This document shows positions 9,663 to 17,831 of a stretch of DNA of 64,000 bases, piece by piece. The notes under the pieces were generated by a model, which was not told where the DNA came from, searched no databases, and worked only from the letters and a program-made list of their open reading frames with translations. Position 1 is the stretch's first letter, and each line of letters begins with the position of its first letter. Origin of the DNA: [Leptolyngbya] sp. JSC-1 (lineage in GTDB: Bacteria > Cyanobacteriota > Cyanobacteriia > Elainellales > Elainellaceae); assembly GCA_000733415.1 (NCBI GenBank), contig KL662191.1, positions 526,105 through 590,104 of the forward strand, written 5' to 3'. Made by a program: the position numbers and the translations under genes.

Positions 9663-10166
9663 ATGAACCGTCTTTCGATTTTTGTAGACGGGAACAATAT
9701 GTTCTACGCGCAACAGAAAAATGGTTGGTTTTTTGATCCAAGGCGGGTGTTGGAGTACTTTACCAACGATCCAGAAGTGACGTTAGTGAATGCGTTTTGG
9801 TACACCGGGATCAAAGATCCGCAGGACCAACGAGGATTTAGAGATGCGTTGATCAGCTTGGGATATACCGTCCGCACAAAAACGCTAAAAGAGTACACGG
9901 ACGAAACCGGCAGAATTTCGCAAAAGGCGAATTTAGATATCGAGATTGTTGTCGATATGTTCAACACGGTGGATCAGTATGACCGGGTGATTTTATTCAG
10001 TGGCGATGGCGACTTTGAACGAGCGATTGAACTCCTGCGCTCCAAAAATACGCATATCACGGTTGTCTCCACCGAAGGCATGATTGCGAGAGAACTGCGT
10101 AATGCTACAGATCGGTATATTGACCTCAATGATATCCGCACCCAGATCGAAAAAACTGATTTTTAG
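9663..10166 (+). CDS. NYN-domain protein, LabA/DUF88 family
   Basis: A single NYN (PIN-like) nuclease domain of 167 residues. The metal-binding acidic positions are in FVDGNNMFY (residue 8 onwards), LDIEIVVDMF (about 90-99) and FSGDGDFERA (about 108-117), matching the LabA group. LabA of Synechococcus elongatus acts in negative feedback on circadian kaiBC output; other cyanobacterial paralogues are likely RNases. Which paralogue this is cannot be decided here. All catalytic aspartates appear present. The phosphoesterase starts 30 bp downstream on the same strand. Confidence 0.9.
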   Translation: MNRLSIFVDGNNMFYAQQKNGWFFDPRRVLEYFTNDPEVTLVNAFWYTGIKDPQDQRGFRDALISLGYTVRTKTLKEYTDETGRISQKANLDIEIVVDMFNTVDQYDRVILFSGDGDFERAIELLRSKNTHITVVSTEGMIARELRNATDRYIDLNDIRTQIEKTDF

Positions 10167-10196
10167 CTGTTAATCCTGTTCAAGCTTGCCAATATA

Positions 10197-11189
10197 ATGA
10201 CGTTCGACAATTCTCAAGCTCAAGTTTCACCAGCCCAAATTTCACCGACCAGCACACCAACCAGCGAACCAGCGAGCTGCACGATTGCCGTGGTGGGAGA
10301 TGTACACGATCTCTGGGATAGTGGTGATGAAACAGCACTCCATCATTTAGGCGTTGATCTAGTCCTGCTGGTAGGAGACTTTGGTAACGAAGCGGTTGAT
10401 GTGGTCCGGACTGTGGCCCAACTCGCTTTACCAAAGGCAGTCATCTTGGGTAATCATGATGCTTGGTTTACAGCCACCGCTTGGGGACGAAAACTGCGCG
10501 GCCTCGACCCAACTGACCGAGTACAGCAACAGCTTGATTTGCTAGGAGATACCCATATTGGCTTTGGTAAACTTGACTTTCCCCAGTTTGGCCTTACGGT
10601 GGTAGGCAGTCGTCCATTTAGCTGGGGTGGTTCTACCTGGAAAAATCGCTCGTTTTATCAGCAGCGCTTCGGAGTGGATGGATTCGAGGCATCAACAGCC
10701 AAGATCGTGGCAGCAGCAGCAGGTGCGTTGCACCAAACGATTATTTTCATTGGCCACTGCGGTCCAAAGGGCTTAGGAGAGCAGGCCGAAGACCCCTGCG
10801 GTAAAGACTGGAACCCGATTGGCGGCGACTATGGTGACCCGGATTTTACCGCTGCAATTGAGCAGACCCGTGCCCTAGGCAAACAGATTCCCTTGGTGGC
10901 CTTTGGGCATATGCATCACAGCCTCCGCCACACCAAAACCCGCCAGCGCAAAATGCTCGATGTGGATAGCAATGGCACCGTCTATCTAAATGCGGCTAGC
11001 GTACCTCGGATTCGCTCCACTCCCACTGGGCAGGTGCGCAATTTTTCGCTGGTCACCTTAACGGCTGGGGTCGTCACCAAAGCAGCACTCGTCTGGATTC
11101 ACGACGATTTGACGATCCAGAGCGAGCAGATTTTGTATCAACTAGCTGGCCCAGTGCTGGCATCAGAGGAAACCAAGCTGTTAAGATAA
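10197..11189 (+). CDS. calcineurin-like metallophosphoesterase, TIGR04168-type
   Basis: 330 residues with the five metallophosphoesterase motifs in order: VVGDVHDLW (about 28-36), VLLVGDFGNE, ILGNHDAWF, IFIGHCGP and AFGHMHHSL. Asp, Asn and His residues for a dinuclear metal centre are all visible. This TIGR04168 group is shared by cyanobacteria and plants; the substrate is not known to me. It starts 30 bp after the NYN gene and is probably co-transcribed with it. The first 20 residues are Ser/Thr/Pro-rich and may be disordered. Confidence 0.88.
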   Translation: MTFDNSQAQVSPAQISPTSTPTSEPASCTIAVVGDVHDLWDSGDETALHHLGVDLVLLVGDFGNEAVDVVRTVAQLALPKAVILGNHDAWFTATAWGRKLRGLDPTDRVQQQLDLLGDTHIGFGKLDFPQFGLTVVGSRPFSWGGSTWKNRSFYQQRFGVDGFEASTAKIVAAAAGALHQTIIFIGHCGPKGLGEQAEDPCGKDWNPIGGDYGDPDFTAAIEQTRALGKQIPLVAFGHMHHSLRHTKTRQRKMLDVDSNGTVYLNAASVPRIRSTPTGQVRNFSLVTLTAGVVTKAALVWIHDDLTIQSEQILYQLAGPVLASEETKLLR

Positions 11190-11249
11190 GCATCTAGGTT
11201 CTGAAGCCGATAAGCCGGTTCGCTTACTGGTGGCTTTAGCTTAGCACCT

Positions 11250-11334
11250 GGAGAGGTGGCAGAGTGGTCGAATGCGCTCGACTTGAAATCGAGTGTACCG
11301 CAAGGTACCGAGGGTTCGAATCCCTCCCTCTCCG
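11250..11334 (+). tRNA. trnS-UGA: tRNA-Ser (UGA)
   Basis: A full class II cloverleaf. The acceptor stem GGAGAGG/CCTCTCC, the anticodon stem CTCGA/TCGAG with loop CTTGAAA (anticodon TGA), a long variable arm GTACCGCAAGGTAC, and the T arm GAGGG-TTCGAAT-CCCTC all pair perfectly. The discriminator is G. No CCA is encoded. Confidence 0.97.
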
Positions 11335-11465
11335 TTGGATTGGAGTTTTGCAACAGCAAAGCAAAGCACTTTGCTCAGGATTTTGGCTGTCGTTGGGCTA
11401 GCGGTTTGAGGACAAGCTGATGCCTGACGAAGTCCGAGAAGATCGCCATATTGCTATCCATCGAG

Positions 11466-11837
11466 ATGCAGTTGGCAGTGCTATCGTTTCTGGCAACGGT
11501 AACAACAGAGCATATTGAAATCACGCCGGGTATCTGTGGCGGTAAACCTCGGATTGCCGGACATCGCATCAAAGTGCAAAATGTGGTGATTTGGCATGAG
11601 CGCATGGGACTTTCACCTGATGAGATCCTGCTGCACTATCCAACCATTACCCTGTCAGATGTCTATGCCGCTCTAGCCTACTATCACGATCATCGAGATG
11701 AAATTCAAAGGCAAATCCAGGAAGGAGAAGAATTTGCGAGCAGCAATTTTGTAGCAAAGTCCTACCGACCCAAACGATCCTGCAACCGGCGACTAAAGGA
11801 GTTCATTTCGGCTTGTTTAGCGGCAGAATCGGATTGA
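11466..11837 (+). CDS. DUF433 family protein (antitoxin-like)
   Basis: The core from about residue 13 to 70 (HIEITPGICGGKPRIAGHRI, then LSPDEILLHYPTITLSDVYAAL and YYHDHRDEI) is the DUF433 fold, a small helix-turn-helix-related domain often found as the antitoxin half of VapB/VapC-like pairs. No toxin gene follows. The usual toxin position is taken by a convergent gene whose last 76 bp overlap this one, so residues after about 99 are encoded antisense to that gene. ATG 11466 is the first ATG; GTG 11475 is an alternative. Confidence 0.75.
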   Translation: MQLAVLSFLATVTTEHIEITPGICGGKPRIAGHRIKVQNVVIWHERMGLSPDEILLHYPTITLSDVYAALAYYHDHRDEIQRQIQEGEEFASSNFVAKSYRPKRSCNRRLKEFISACLAAESD

Positions 11838-12367
11838 ATTTGCTGACGACCGTTGCGAATTACGCGCATCATCTCGGTAAATTGGGCTTCTAGATCACTG
11901 AGCACCCGATCGGCATAGTCATCAGCTCCGCGCTGAATATCTTCGCACTCGGCAATCATCGACCGCTGCATGTCTTCTAGCTCTTGCTGGGCGCGGCGGC
12001 GCATTTGGTCGATATCGGCCATCACCTGCTGCTGCATCAGCTCACAATCTTGCTGCACCTGCTGCCGGATCTGCTGGGCTTCCCGTTCCGCCATCCGCAC
12101 AATATCCATCTCGTCTAGGATCTGGGCGGCCCGTTGCTCTGCCGTGGCAATGATCTGCTGAGCGATCTGTTCGGCTTCCAGGATCACTTCTTCTTTGTGC
12201 AGCAGAATTTCTGTCGCTTCTTGAAACGCCGTTGGCAAATTCAACCGCACCAGATCGAGCTGGTCCAGCAATTGCTCCTCATCCACCACCGTGCGTCGGC
12301 TGAGCGGAATCCGCGGACTGTCTAAAATCATTTCCTCGAGCTTGTTCAACTCCCGCTGAATGTCCAC
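11762..12367 (-). CDS. coiled-coil protein, DivIVA/ATP-synthase-b-like, downstream of coaD
   Basis: About 201 residues, almost entirely helical and rich in Glu/Gln/Arg with heptads from about residue 45 to 190 (EAEQIAQQIIATAEQRAAQI and similar). I start it at GTG 12367 because an AGGGGG lies just before it and it falls 5 bp after the coaD stop; the longest open frame would overlap coaD by 112 bp. Proteins of this kind follow coaD in other cyanobacteria. A scaffold role such as DivIVA-like division factors is possible. Its 3' end overlaps the DUF433 gene. Confidence 0.75.
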   Translation of the reverse strand: MDIQRELNKLEEMILDSPRIPLSRRTVVDEEQLLDQLDLVRLNLPTAFQEATEILLHKEEVILEAEQIAQQIIATAEQRAAQILDEMDIVRMAEREAQQIRQQVQQDCELMQQQVMADIDQMRRRAQQELEDMQRSMIAECEDIQRGADDYADRVLSDLEAQFTEMMRVIRNGRQQIQSDSAAKQAEMNSFSRRLQDRLGR

Positions 12368-12372
12368 GCCCC

Positions 12373-12939
12373 CTATGCGGGTGGTGTCTCTTTGGGGTGA
12401 TCGGTTCGAGGCACCTCCATTGGGGAGGGCAGCTCTGCGGCGGTCGGGGCTGATGCGATCAGGGTCTTGGCGTAGCATTGGCAAATATCTATAGCAACAG
12501 CTTGAGGAACGAGATGATCAACAGGACCACCAAACCTGGCAATTTCTTTCACCACGCTACTGCTCAAAAAACTATGCTCAGTCGAAGTGGCTAAAAAAAT
12601 AGTTTCGATATCTTCTGCGAGAGTCTTATTAGTGTGGGCCATTTGTAGCTCCATTTCAAAATCTGAAACTACTCTTAACCCCCGCAGTAGCACGTTGGCT
12701 TGCCGCATACGGGCATAGGTGACCGTGAGACCATCGAAGCTGTCTACTTCCAGGTTTGATAAATGCTGCGTCGAGCGACGAATCTGCTCTATACGTTGCT
12801 GGACCGGAAACAGAGGCTTTTTATTGGGGTTTTGAAACACTACTACGATCACCTGCTCAAACAGGCGACAGCCACGCTCGATCACATCGAGGTGACCGAG
12901 GGTAATAGGATCAAAACTACCAGGATAAATAGCAATCAC
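12373..12939 (-). CDS. coaD: pantetheine-phosphate adenylyltransferase
   Basis: Fourth step of coenzyme A synthesis: ATP plus 4'-phosphopantetheine to dephospho-CoA and pyrophosphate. The nucleotidyltransferase motif YPGSFDPITLGH is at residues 5-16, followed by LLRGLRVVSDFEMELQMA (about 88-105) and the second ATP motif HSFLSSSVVKEIA (about 124-136). The 188 residues include a C-terminal extension of about 25 that is rich in Pro/Thr. It is the first gene of a two-gene leftward operon with the coiled-coil protein. Confidence 0.96.
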   Translation of the reverse strand: MIAIYPGSFDPITLGHLDVIERGCRLFEQVIVVVFQNPNKKPLFPVQQRIEQIRRSTQHLSNLEVDSFDGLTVTYARMRQANVLLRGLRVVSDFEMELQMAHTNKTLAEDIETIFLATSTEHSFLSSSVVKEIARFGGPVDHLVPQAVAIDICQCYAKTLIASAPTAAELPSPMEVPRTDHPKETPPA

Positions 12940-13155
12940 AGCCGCTTCCGGTGGTTGATTTAGCTTGAAAGAGATAAAAATATAAAGGCAAACGCCCTTC
13001 GCTGAGGCGATTATATCGGACAGTTCAGGGTGAATTACAGGGCCGGGTGAATGACAGGGAATGTCTAGCGATTATACCTGAGTCTTCGGTTGGCTGCTAA
13101 GCATTGACTTGCTCCCTGATTTGCCCCCAGACTGTAGTTCCTAAACTTGCTCCCC

Positions 13156-14016
13156 CTAGAGCAACTGACGGCGCAAAAAGTTAAGCAGCACGGCGTTGAC
13201 CTTTTCATGCCAGTCTTCTTGAGGGTAATGGCCGACTTCTTCGAGTTGTGCCAGTTCTGCCTGGGGCACAATTTTGCTGAAGGCTTCAGCGATGCTAAAC
13301 GGCAACCAGGGGTCGCGCATGCCCCACGCCACCAAGGTTGGCTGCTGCCAGTTGGCAAATCCCGCTTCAATTTCCGCTGTGGCCTGAGCGAGTTTGAGCT
13401 TTTGCACCACCGTAAACAGTGACCGTCCCGCTGCCGAACTCTTGAGAAATGGACGGCGATACACATCCAGGTCGGCATCTTCGACGCGATAGCCACCGCC
13501 CCCTTCCAGGGTTCGATCCACCAAGAGCGGGTCCTGCGTCAGCATTTCTCCTACCAACGGCAAGCCAAGCTGCTTTATCTTCCAGGGCAGTTTGGCCGCG
13601 GTGGTAATCGGCGCATTCAAGATAGCCAACCGCTCAATCGAGTCAGGATGGCGGAGAGCGTACTGTAACCCTACTGACCCCAGAAATCCTTGCACCACCA
13701 GAAACAGGCGCGGAATCTCTAAAGCCTGCAGAAAATCGGCCAAGGCTTGCACATAGGCATCCGGGGTGTAAGCAAAGCTACGTTTATCTGGCTTCCCCGA
13801 AAACCCAAAGCCAATCCAGTCCGGGGCAATCGAGCGAAACCCTTGTTCGGCCAGAGCGGGCATCACATTGCGCCAGCCATAGCTTTGGGACGGTAGCCCA
13901 TGCAGCAGCAGCACTGGTGGTTTTGCCGAAGGATTTAACGGTTCCGCTTCCCGATAGAACCACTCCAGTTCATTGATTGTGATCGAATTTTCTTTTATTG
14001 CCACAGTTTTATCCAA
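13156..14016 (-). CDS. alpha/beta-hydrolase-fold protein lacking the usual nucleophile
   Basis: Fold is clear: oxyanion region LLLHGLPSQSYGW, DWIGFGFSGKP, the acid-strand region LVAWGMRDPWLPF and the histidine in EEVGHYPQEDW, as in haloalkane-dehalogenase relatives. At the nucleophile elbow, where relatives have GHDWGG or GxSxG, it reads VVQGFLGSVGLQ, placing Gly where Asp or Ser should be. The rest of the protein is intact at 286 residues, so this looks like a stable variant and not decay. I believe this elbow recurs in cyanobacterial homologues. Activity is doubtful. Confidence 0.85.
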   Translation of the reverse strand: MDKTVAIKENSITINELEWFYREAEPLNPSAKPPVLLLHGLPSQSYGWRNVMPALAEQGFRSIAPDWIGFGFSGKPDKRSFAYTPDAYVQALADFLQALEIPRLFLVVQGFLGSVGLQYALRHPDSIERLAILNAPITTAAKLPWKIKQLGLPLVGEMLTQDPLLVDRTLEGGGGYRVEDADLDVYRRPFLKSSAAGRSLFTVVQKLKLAQATAEIEAGFANWQQPTLVAWGMRDPWLPFSIAEAFSKIVPQAELAQLEEVGHYPQEDWHEKVNAVLLNFLRRQLL

Positions 14017-14095
14017 CTTATCAATCAGCAGTGTGATAGTTTGCGCATTTGGGATGAGCTTACTGCTGTTGGGGATCGTTGGACAAGAGAGAAGA

Positions 14096-14755
14096 TTAGG
14101 ATTCCAGCACAGTTCCTTTGAGGCAGGCGGCAGTGAGATTGGTGCCTTGCAGATTCACACCGGTCAGCTCGGCACAGAGCAGATTGGCTCCGGCCAGGTT
14201 GGCTCCGGCCAGGTTGGCGTCGCGCAGGTCCGATTCCTCTAGGTTAGCTTCGGTCAAGATGGCTCCTTGCAGATCGGCCTGAGCCAAGTTGGCCCCGCGC
14301 AGATTGGTGCCATTCAGGTTAGCGCCCCGCAAATCGGCGCCCCGCAGGTCACAGCCTTGCAGACTAACGCCCATCAGATTGGCCCCGCTCAGGAAAGCAC
14401 CCGCTAAGGAGGTTTGCACCAGACGCGCCTGCATCAGATTGGCCCCGCGCAGGTTGGCACCCCGCAAATCGGCTTCGGTCAGGTCGGCCTGCATCAGGTT
14501 TGCGCCCAGAAGGTTGGCCCGTAGGTCGGCTCCTACCAATTGACAGCCCAAGAGGCTGGCTCCATCCAGGTTGGCTCCGGTTAACTTGGCTCCGGTTAAC
14601 TTGGCTCCAGTCAACTTGGCTCCGGCCAGATTAGCCCGATTCAGGTCGAGTCCAGCTAGGTCTTCGTCTTCAAGATTGATGCCAGCAAGCTGCTTGGTTT
14701 GACCAGCCCGCACAGATTCGATGCTGATAGTCATGGGCACGTTGTCATTTGTCAT
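14096..14755 (-). CDS. pentapeptide-repeat protein
   Basis: Built almost wholly from about 35 tandem A(D/N)LXX units (for example LRGANLRGANLMQADL-like stretches), which fold as a right-handed quadrilateral beta-helix. There is no signal peptide or extra domain. Function is not inferable. ATG 14755 is used; TTG 14785 and ATG 14734 are in frame and none has a good ribosome-binding site. It follows the DICT/HD-GYP-like gene by about 36 bp, probably in one operon. The threefold repeat of ANLTGAK-type codons near 14580-14620 is a recent 15-bp amplification. Confidence 0.9.
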   Translation of the reverse strand: MTNDNVPMTISIESVRAGQTKQLAGINLEDEDLAGLDLNRANLAGAKLTGAKLTGAKLTGANLDGASLLGCQLVGADLRANLLGANLMQADLTEADLRGANLRGANLMQARLVQTSLAGAFLSGANLMGVSLQGCDLRGADLRGANLNGTNLRGANLAQADLQGAILTEANLEESDLRDANLAGANLAGANLLCAELTGVNLQGTNLTAACLKGTVLES

Positions 14756-14791
14756 GGGGGTATTTGTGATTTGCCTGATTGGCAAAGCTGC

Positions 14792-16258
14792 TCAGCCTTT
14801 GAGATTAAGCTGTTCGGAAGTGTAGATCAGCGGCAGGGACTCTTGGGCGTGGGAGTCCATTAACCACAGGCCAGAGGCAAGTTTGGGAAAGGATTCGGGC
14901 AGGTTGAAGCCTTGCTGAAAGGCGCTGACTAAGAGACTCAAAGCTTCAATCAGTTTGGGATCCCAGCGTTCGCCTTGCTGAGTGCGGCAATCTTCCAGGG
15001 CTTGGGTGAGCATGTCTTCCAACGGCTGGGCAGAATTGGCGCGGCGTAGAGCTGCCAACCGCTGCTGAAAGGAAATCAATAAAGCCAGAATCCGTGATTC
15101 GAGCGGAATTTCGTCTCCAGCGAGGCCAGCAGGTTGACCCGACCCGTTCCACGATTCGGTCTGGTGAGTCAAGATAGTGGCAATGGCTCGTAGACGCTGC
15201 ATACGGCGCAGAACTTGAATACCAGGAACCAGAGGACAGGCCAGGGGCTTATTAGGAGACTCCGCGTGTTCCTGAACCGAGGTACCAGAGCTGAGCAGAC
15301 TACTGCTACTCAGAAAAGCAATTCGATGCAGCATTCCAGCCAGCCGCAGCCGATGCACTTGCCAGGCGGGTAGATCGAGCAGTTGTCCCATTGCTTCAGC
15401 TAAGTTCGCGACTTCGGCCGCCGCCATTGGGTTGCTCAAGTCAGCCTGATCCATCAATTGGGCTACCCGCAAAAAGGCCTGCAGTTCGTTGGAAATCAGG
15501 TTGCTGTCGAGTGGATTGGTGGCTACCGGATAAACAGGAGTCATTCCCTGATGCCGGGTTTGCAGATAGTCCACCACCCGCGACACTACTTCCCCCAAAT
15601 GTTCCGTGGTCGGCAAGCCGCAGAGGGCTTCTTCGCGCTCAATTTGGGCGGCGATTTCCTGCACCTGGGTTGTGAGTTGCTGCTGCAGTTCAGGATTGTA
15701 CTGTCCTACATGGTCCGCAGCTAGTTTGGCAGTTTCCAGCACCAGACCTGGCTCAAACGTCCAAAATCCATAAAACTTGCGCTCTAGGTCGGCCTTGGGT
15801 TGGCCCACTGCCCCGTAGTCGGCTGCGGATAGCTCCTGGCACAGCACCATTGCCGTGTAGTTGGGCGACAGAATAATCAAGTGCCATTCCTGCGCTACCG
15901 GATCCGTAGCGGCAAGGCTGACCAAATCTACATTCGCTTTTTGGCTGGTGGGGTGCTCGGCAAACCCGGCTTCCGCAGCGGCCATAATTACTACCTGCCG
16001 GGCGCGATCGGCAATCTCTCCATATCGCTCGGCTTCTTCTAGATACCATTTGCCACGCTGAAAGGCTGTAATCATCAGCGGCTGATAGTCGGCCTGAAGA
16101 ATCGCATCCTCTAGGGCGTGGCAGAGCGCCACCAAGGTGTTTTTGTAGTAGACCCCAAAACTAAGGGGCTGCCTACCCGATGGAGATGAATCTGCGGCAG
16201 AGGCGCTGGGCAGGCGATGAGCATCGCTGAGTTGTTGCAGAATCGAGCCTGGTAACAT
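14792..16258 (-). CDS. DICT sensory domain protein with degenerate HD-GYP domain
   Basis: Residues about 30-220 match the cyanobacterial DICT domain (GVYYKNTLVALCHALED, AFQRGKWYLEEAERYG, EWHLIILSPNYTAMVLCQEL, KFYGFWTFEP), which occurs with c-di-GMP and two-component proteins. Residues about 285-450 resemble an HD-GYP domain, but the HD pair is lost (GMLHRIAFL) and HHExxDGxGYP is reduced to HQTESWNGSGQP. It therefore probably binds a ligand or partner and does not hydrolyse c-di-GMP. The pentapeptide-repeat gene lies just downstream. At 488 residues it seems complete. Confidence 0.82.
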   Translation of the reverse strand: MLPGSILQQLSDAHRLPSASAADSSPSGRQPLSFGVYYKNTLVALCHALEDAILQADYQPLMITAFQRGKWYLEEAERYGEIADRARQVVIMAAAEAGFAEHPTSQKANVDLVSLAATDPVAQEWHLIILSPNYTAMVLCQELSAADYGAVGQPKADLERKFYGFWTFEPGLVLETAKLAADHVGQYNPELQQQLTTQVQEIAAQIEREEALCGLPTTEHLGEVVSRVVDYLQTRHQGMTPVYPVATNPLDSNLISNELQAFLRVAQLMDQADLSNPMAAAEVANLAEAMGQLLDLPAWQVHRLRLAGMLHRIAFLSSSSLLSSGTSVQEHAESPNKPLACPLVPGIQVLRRMQRLRAIATILTHQTESWNGSGQPAGLAGDEIPLESRILALLISFQQRLAALRRANSAQPLEDMLTQALEDCRTQQGERWDPKLIEALSLLVSAFQQGFNLPESFPKLASGLWLMDSHAQESLPLIYTSEQLNLKG

Positions 16259-16677
16259 TTAGACGTGTTGATACGTGCGGGACTGAACGGGCAGTGAAAG
16301 CAGAGTGGTCATTACACCTTAGATAGGAGTTTAACAGAATTAACATTTGGTAACAGAGAGTGAACGATGAGCTAGAGCAGAAATAATTGCTGTAATTTCG
16401 CTGTCATTTCAGGCAGGAGGTGACGTCCGTCCTGGCGATCCGATCCAAATTGAACTGCCACTAGAGCCTCATCAAGCGCTACATCCGGTCTAACAAAGCG
16501 CTCGGCAATTTGTTCATCGATTCCTCAAACACTCCTCATCGCCCTCCAAGCTAAAGCCGCTTTAATTCTCTTTAGGTCTACCAGCTAGCTATTCAAATTC
16601 CAACTAGGGAAGGAAACCAGCAGGTTGCCCAGTCGCTAGCATAAAAACGCACCAAGGGGATCAGGAGGGATGACGCT
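16259..16677. other. intergenic, divergent promoter region
   Basis: 419 bases between the DICT gene and the RTX gene. AGGAGG at about 16663-16668 is the ribosome-binding site of the RTX gene. No other element could be named. Confidence 0.5.
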
Positions 16678-17781
16678 ATGGAAGACGACGATCTATTAGG
16701 TATTGGTACACAAACCGGCAGTGGCAGTACGAGTGTGGTTTCGGGCGGCTTTTCCAGCAACAGCAATAGCGCTTTTTCTAGCAGTTTTAGCTCCGGCCTG
16801 ACCAACTCCAACACCTCTGGCAACAATGGGCTGAATTCTAATTTCACCAATACCGGCAGCAACAGTTTTAACAACACCAGCTCAGTTTTTGGCTCCAATT
16901 CGTCTCAATTTAGCAGCGTGAGTGGTGGCCGCTTGGGTACGAACCTGGGCACTACCAGCAGCAGTAACTTTCCCCAGTTCAACTTTAGCAACCCCAGTAC
17001 TTCGCTGTTCACCAACAGTCAGTTCACCAACAGCCAGTTCACCAGTGGCCAATCGACTCTGTTCAGCGGCAGTAGCTCGTTCACCAACAGCAGGGTTGGA
17101 TTCGACCGTAACAGCAGTGGCGGCGGCAGTTTTGGTGGCTTCAACAGCGGCTTTAACGGTGGCTTCAACAATGATTTTGATACTGACCTCACCAATGCCA
17201 ATACAGGCAATGCTGGATTCGGTGGAAATGTTGGAACCGGGTCTGGCAGCAGCGGCAATCTGGCGATTAATCAGCGCAACGGCAACAATCGCAACAATCG
17301 GCTGCGGGGTGGACAGGGTAGCGATCTGATCCGAGGCTTGGGCGGCGATGATCGGATTACGGGCGGTGGCAGCAACGATATTTTGGTCGGTGGAGCGGGT
17401 GACGATCGCCTCAGCGGAGAAGCAGGGCGCGACCAGCTCTTGGGTGGGGCTGGCGACGACAGTTTGCTGGGCAATAGCGGCAACGATAGCCTAAATGGCG
17501 GCAACGGACGGGATCGGCTGGCCGGCGGCCTGGGCCGGAACGAACTGATCGGCGGCAACAATCCCGATATCTTTGTGCTTCAGATCGGTGGAACAGCAAC
17601 AATTCAAGATTTTCAGGAATCGCGCGATCAGATAGCCCTACCTGCAACTCTGGGCTTTGCCGATTTGACCATTGGTCAGCAGGGGCGCAATGCGGTCATT
17701 AGCGTGGCTGAGAATCCACTTGCTATTGTGCTCAATATCAGGGCCGCAAGCCTGACCGCTGCTGATTTCACAACGGCCTAG
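16678..17781 (+). CDS. RTX (hemolysin-type calcium-binding) protein with low-complexity N-terminus
   Basis: Residues 1-200 are a Ser/Asn/Gly/Phe-rich low-complexity region with short repeats such as FTNSQFTNSQFTSGQ. Residues about 212-300 hold nine-residue RTX repeats (GGxGxDxLx, for example LGGAGDDSLLG and LNGGNGRDRL) that form a calcium-binding parallel beta-roll, ending in DIFVLQ and a C-terminal domain of about 75 residues, usual for type I secretion substrates. There is no classical signal peptide and no type I exporter in the window. AGGAGG lies 9 bases before ATG 16678. Likely extracellular or surface; no catalytic domain is seen. Confidence 0.85.
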   Translation: MEDDDLLGIGTQTGSGSTSVVSGGFSSNSNSAFSSSFSSGLTNSNTSGNNGLNSNFTNTGSNSFNNTSSVFGSNSSQFSSVSGGRLGTNLGTTSSSNFPQFNFSNPSTSLFTNSQFTNSQFTSGQSTLFSGSSSFTNSRVGFDRNSSGGGSFGGFNSGFNGGFNNDFDTDLTNANTGNAGFGGNVGTGSGSSGNLAINQRNGNNRNNRLRGGQGSDLIRGLGGDDRITGGGSNDILVGGAGDDRLSGEAGRDQLLGGAGDDSLLGNSGNDSLNGGNGRDRLAGGLGRNELIGGNNPDIFVLQIGGTATIQDFQESRDQIALPATLGFADLTIGQQGRNAVISVAENPLAIVLNIRAASLTAADFTTA

Positions 17782-17831
17782 TGAGTTAGGGAGCAGCGCT
17801 CTACCCAGAGGCAAGTCTCAGTCGCAACCTA

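Noticed and set aside
14540..14640. Short regular repeats resembling a CRISPR array
   Set aside because: They are codon-level repeats of the pentapeptide protein, with no spacers and no cas genes.
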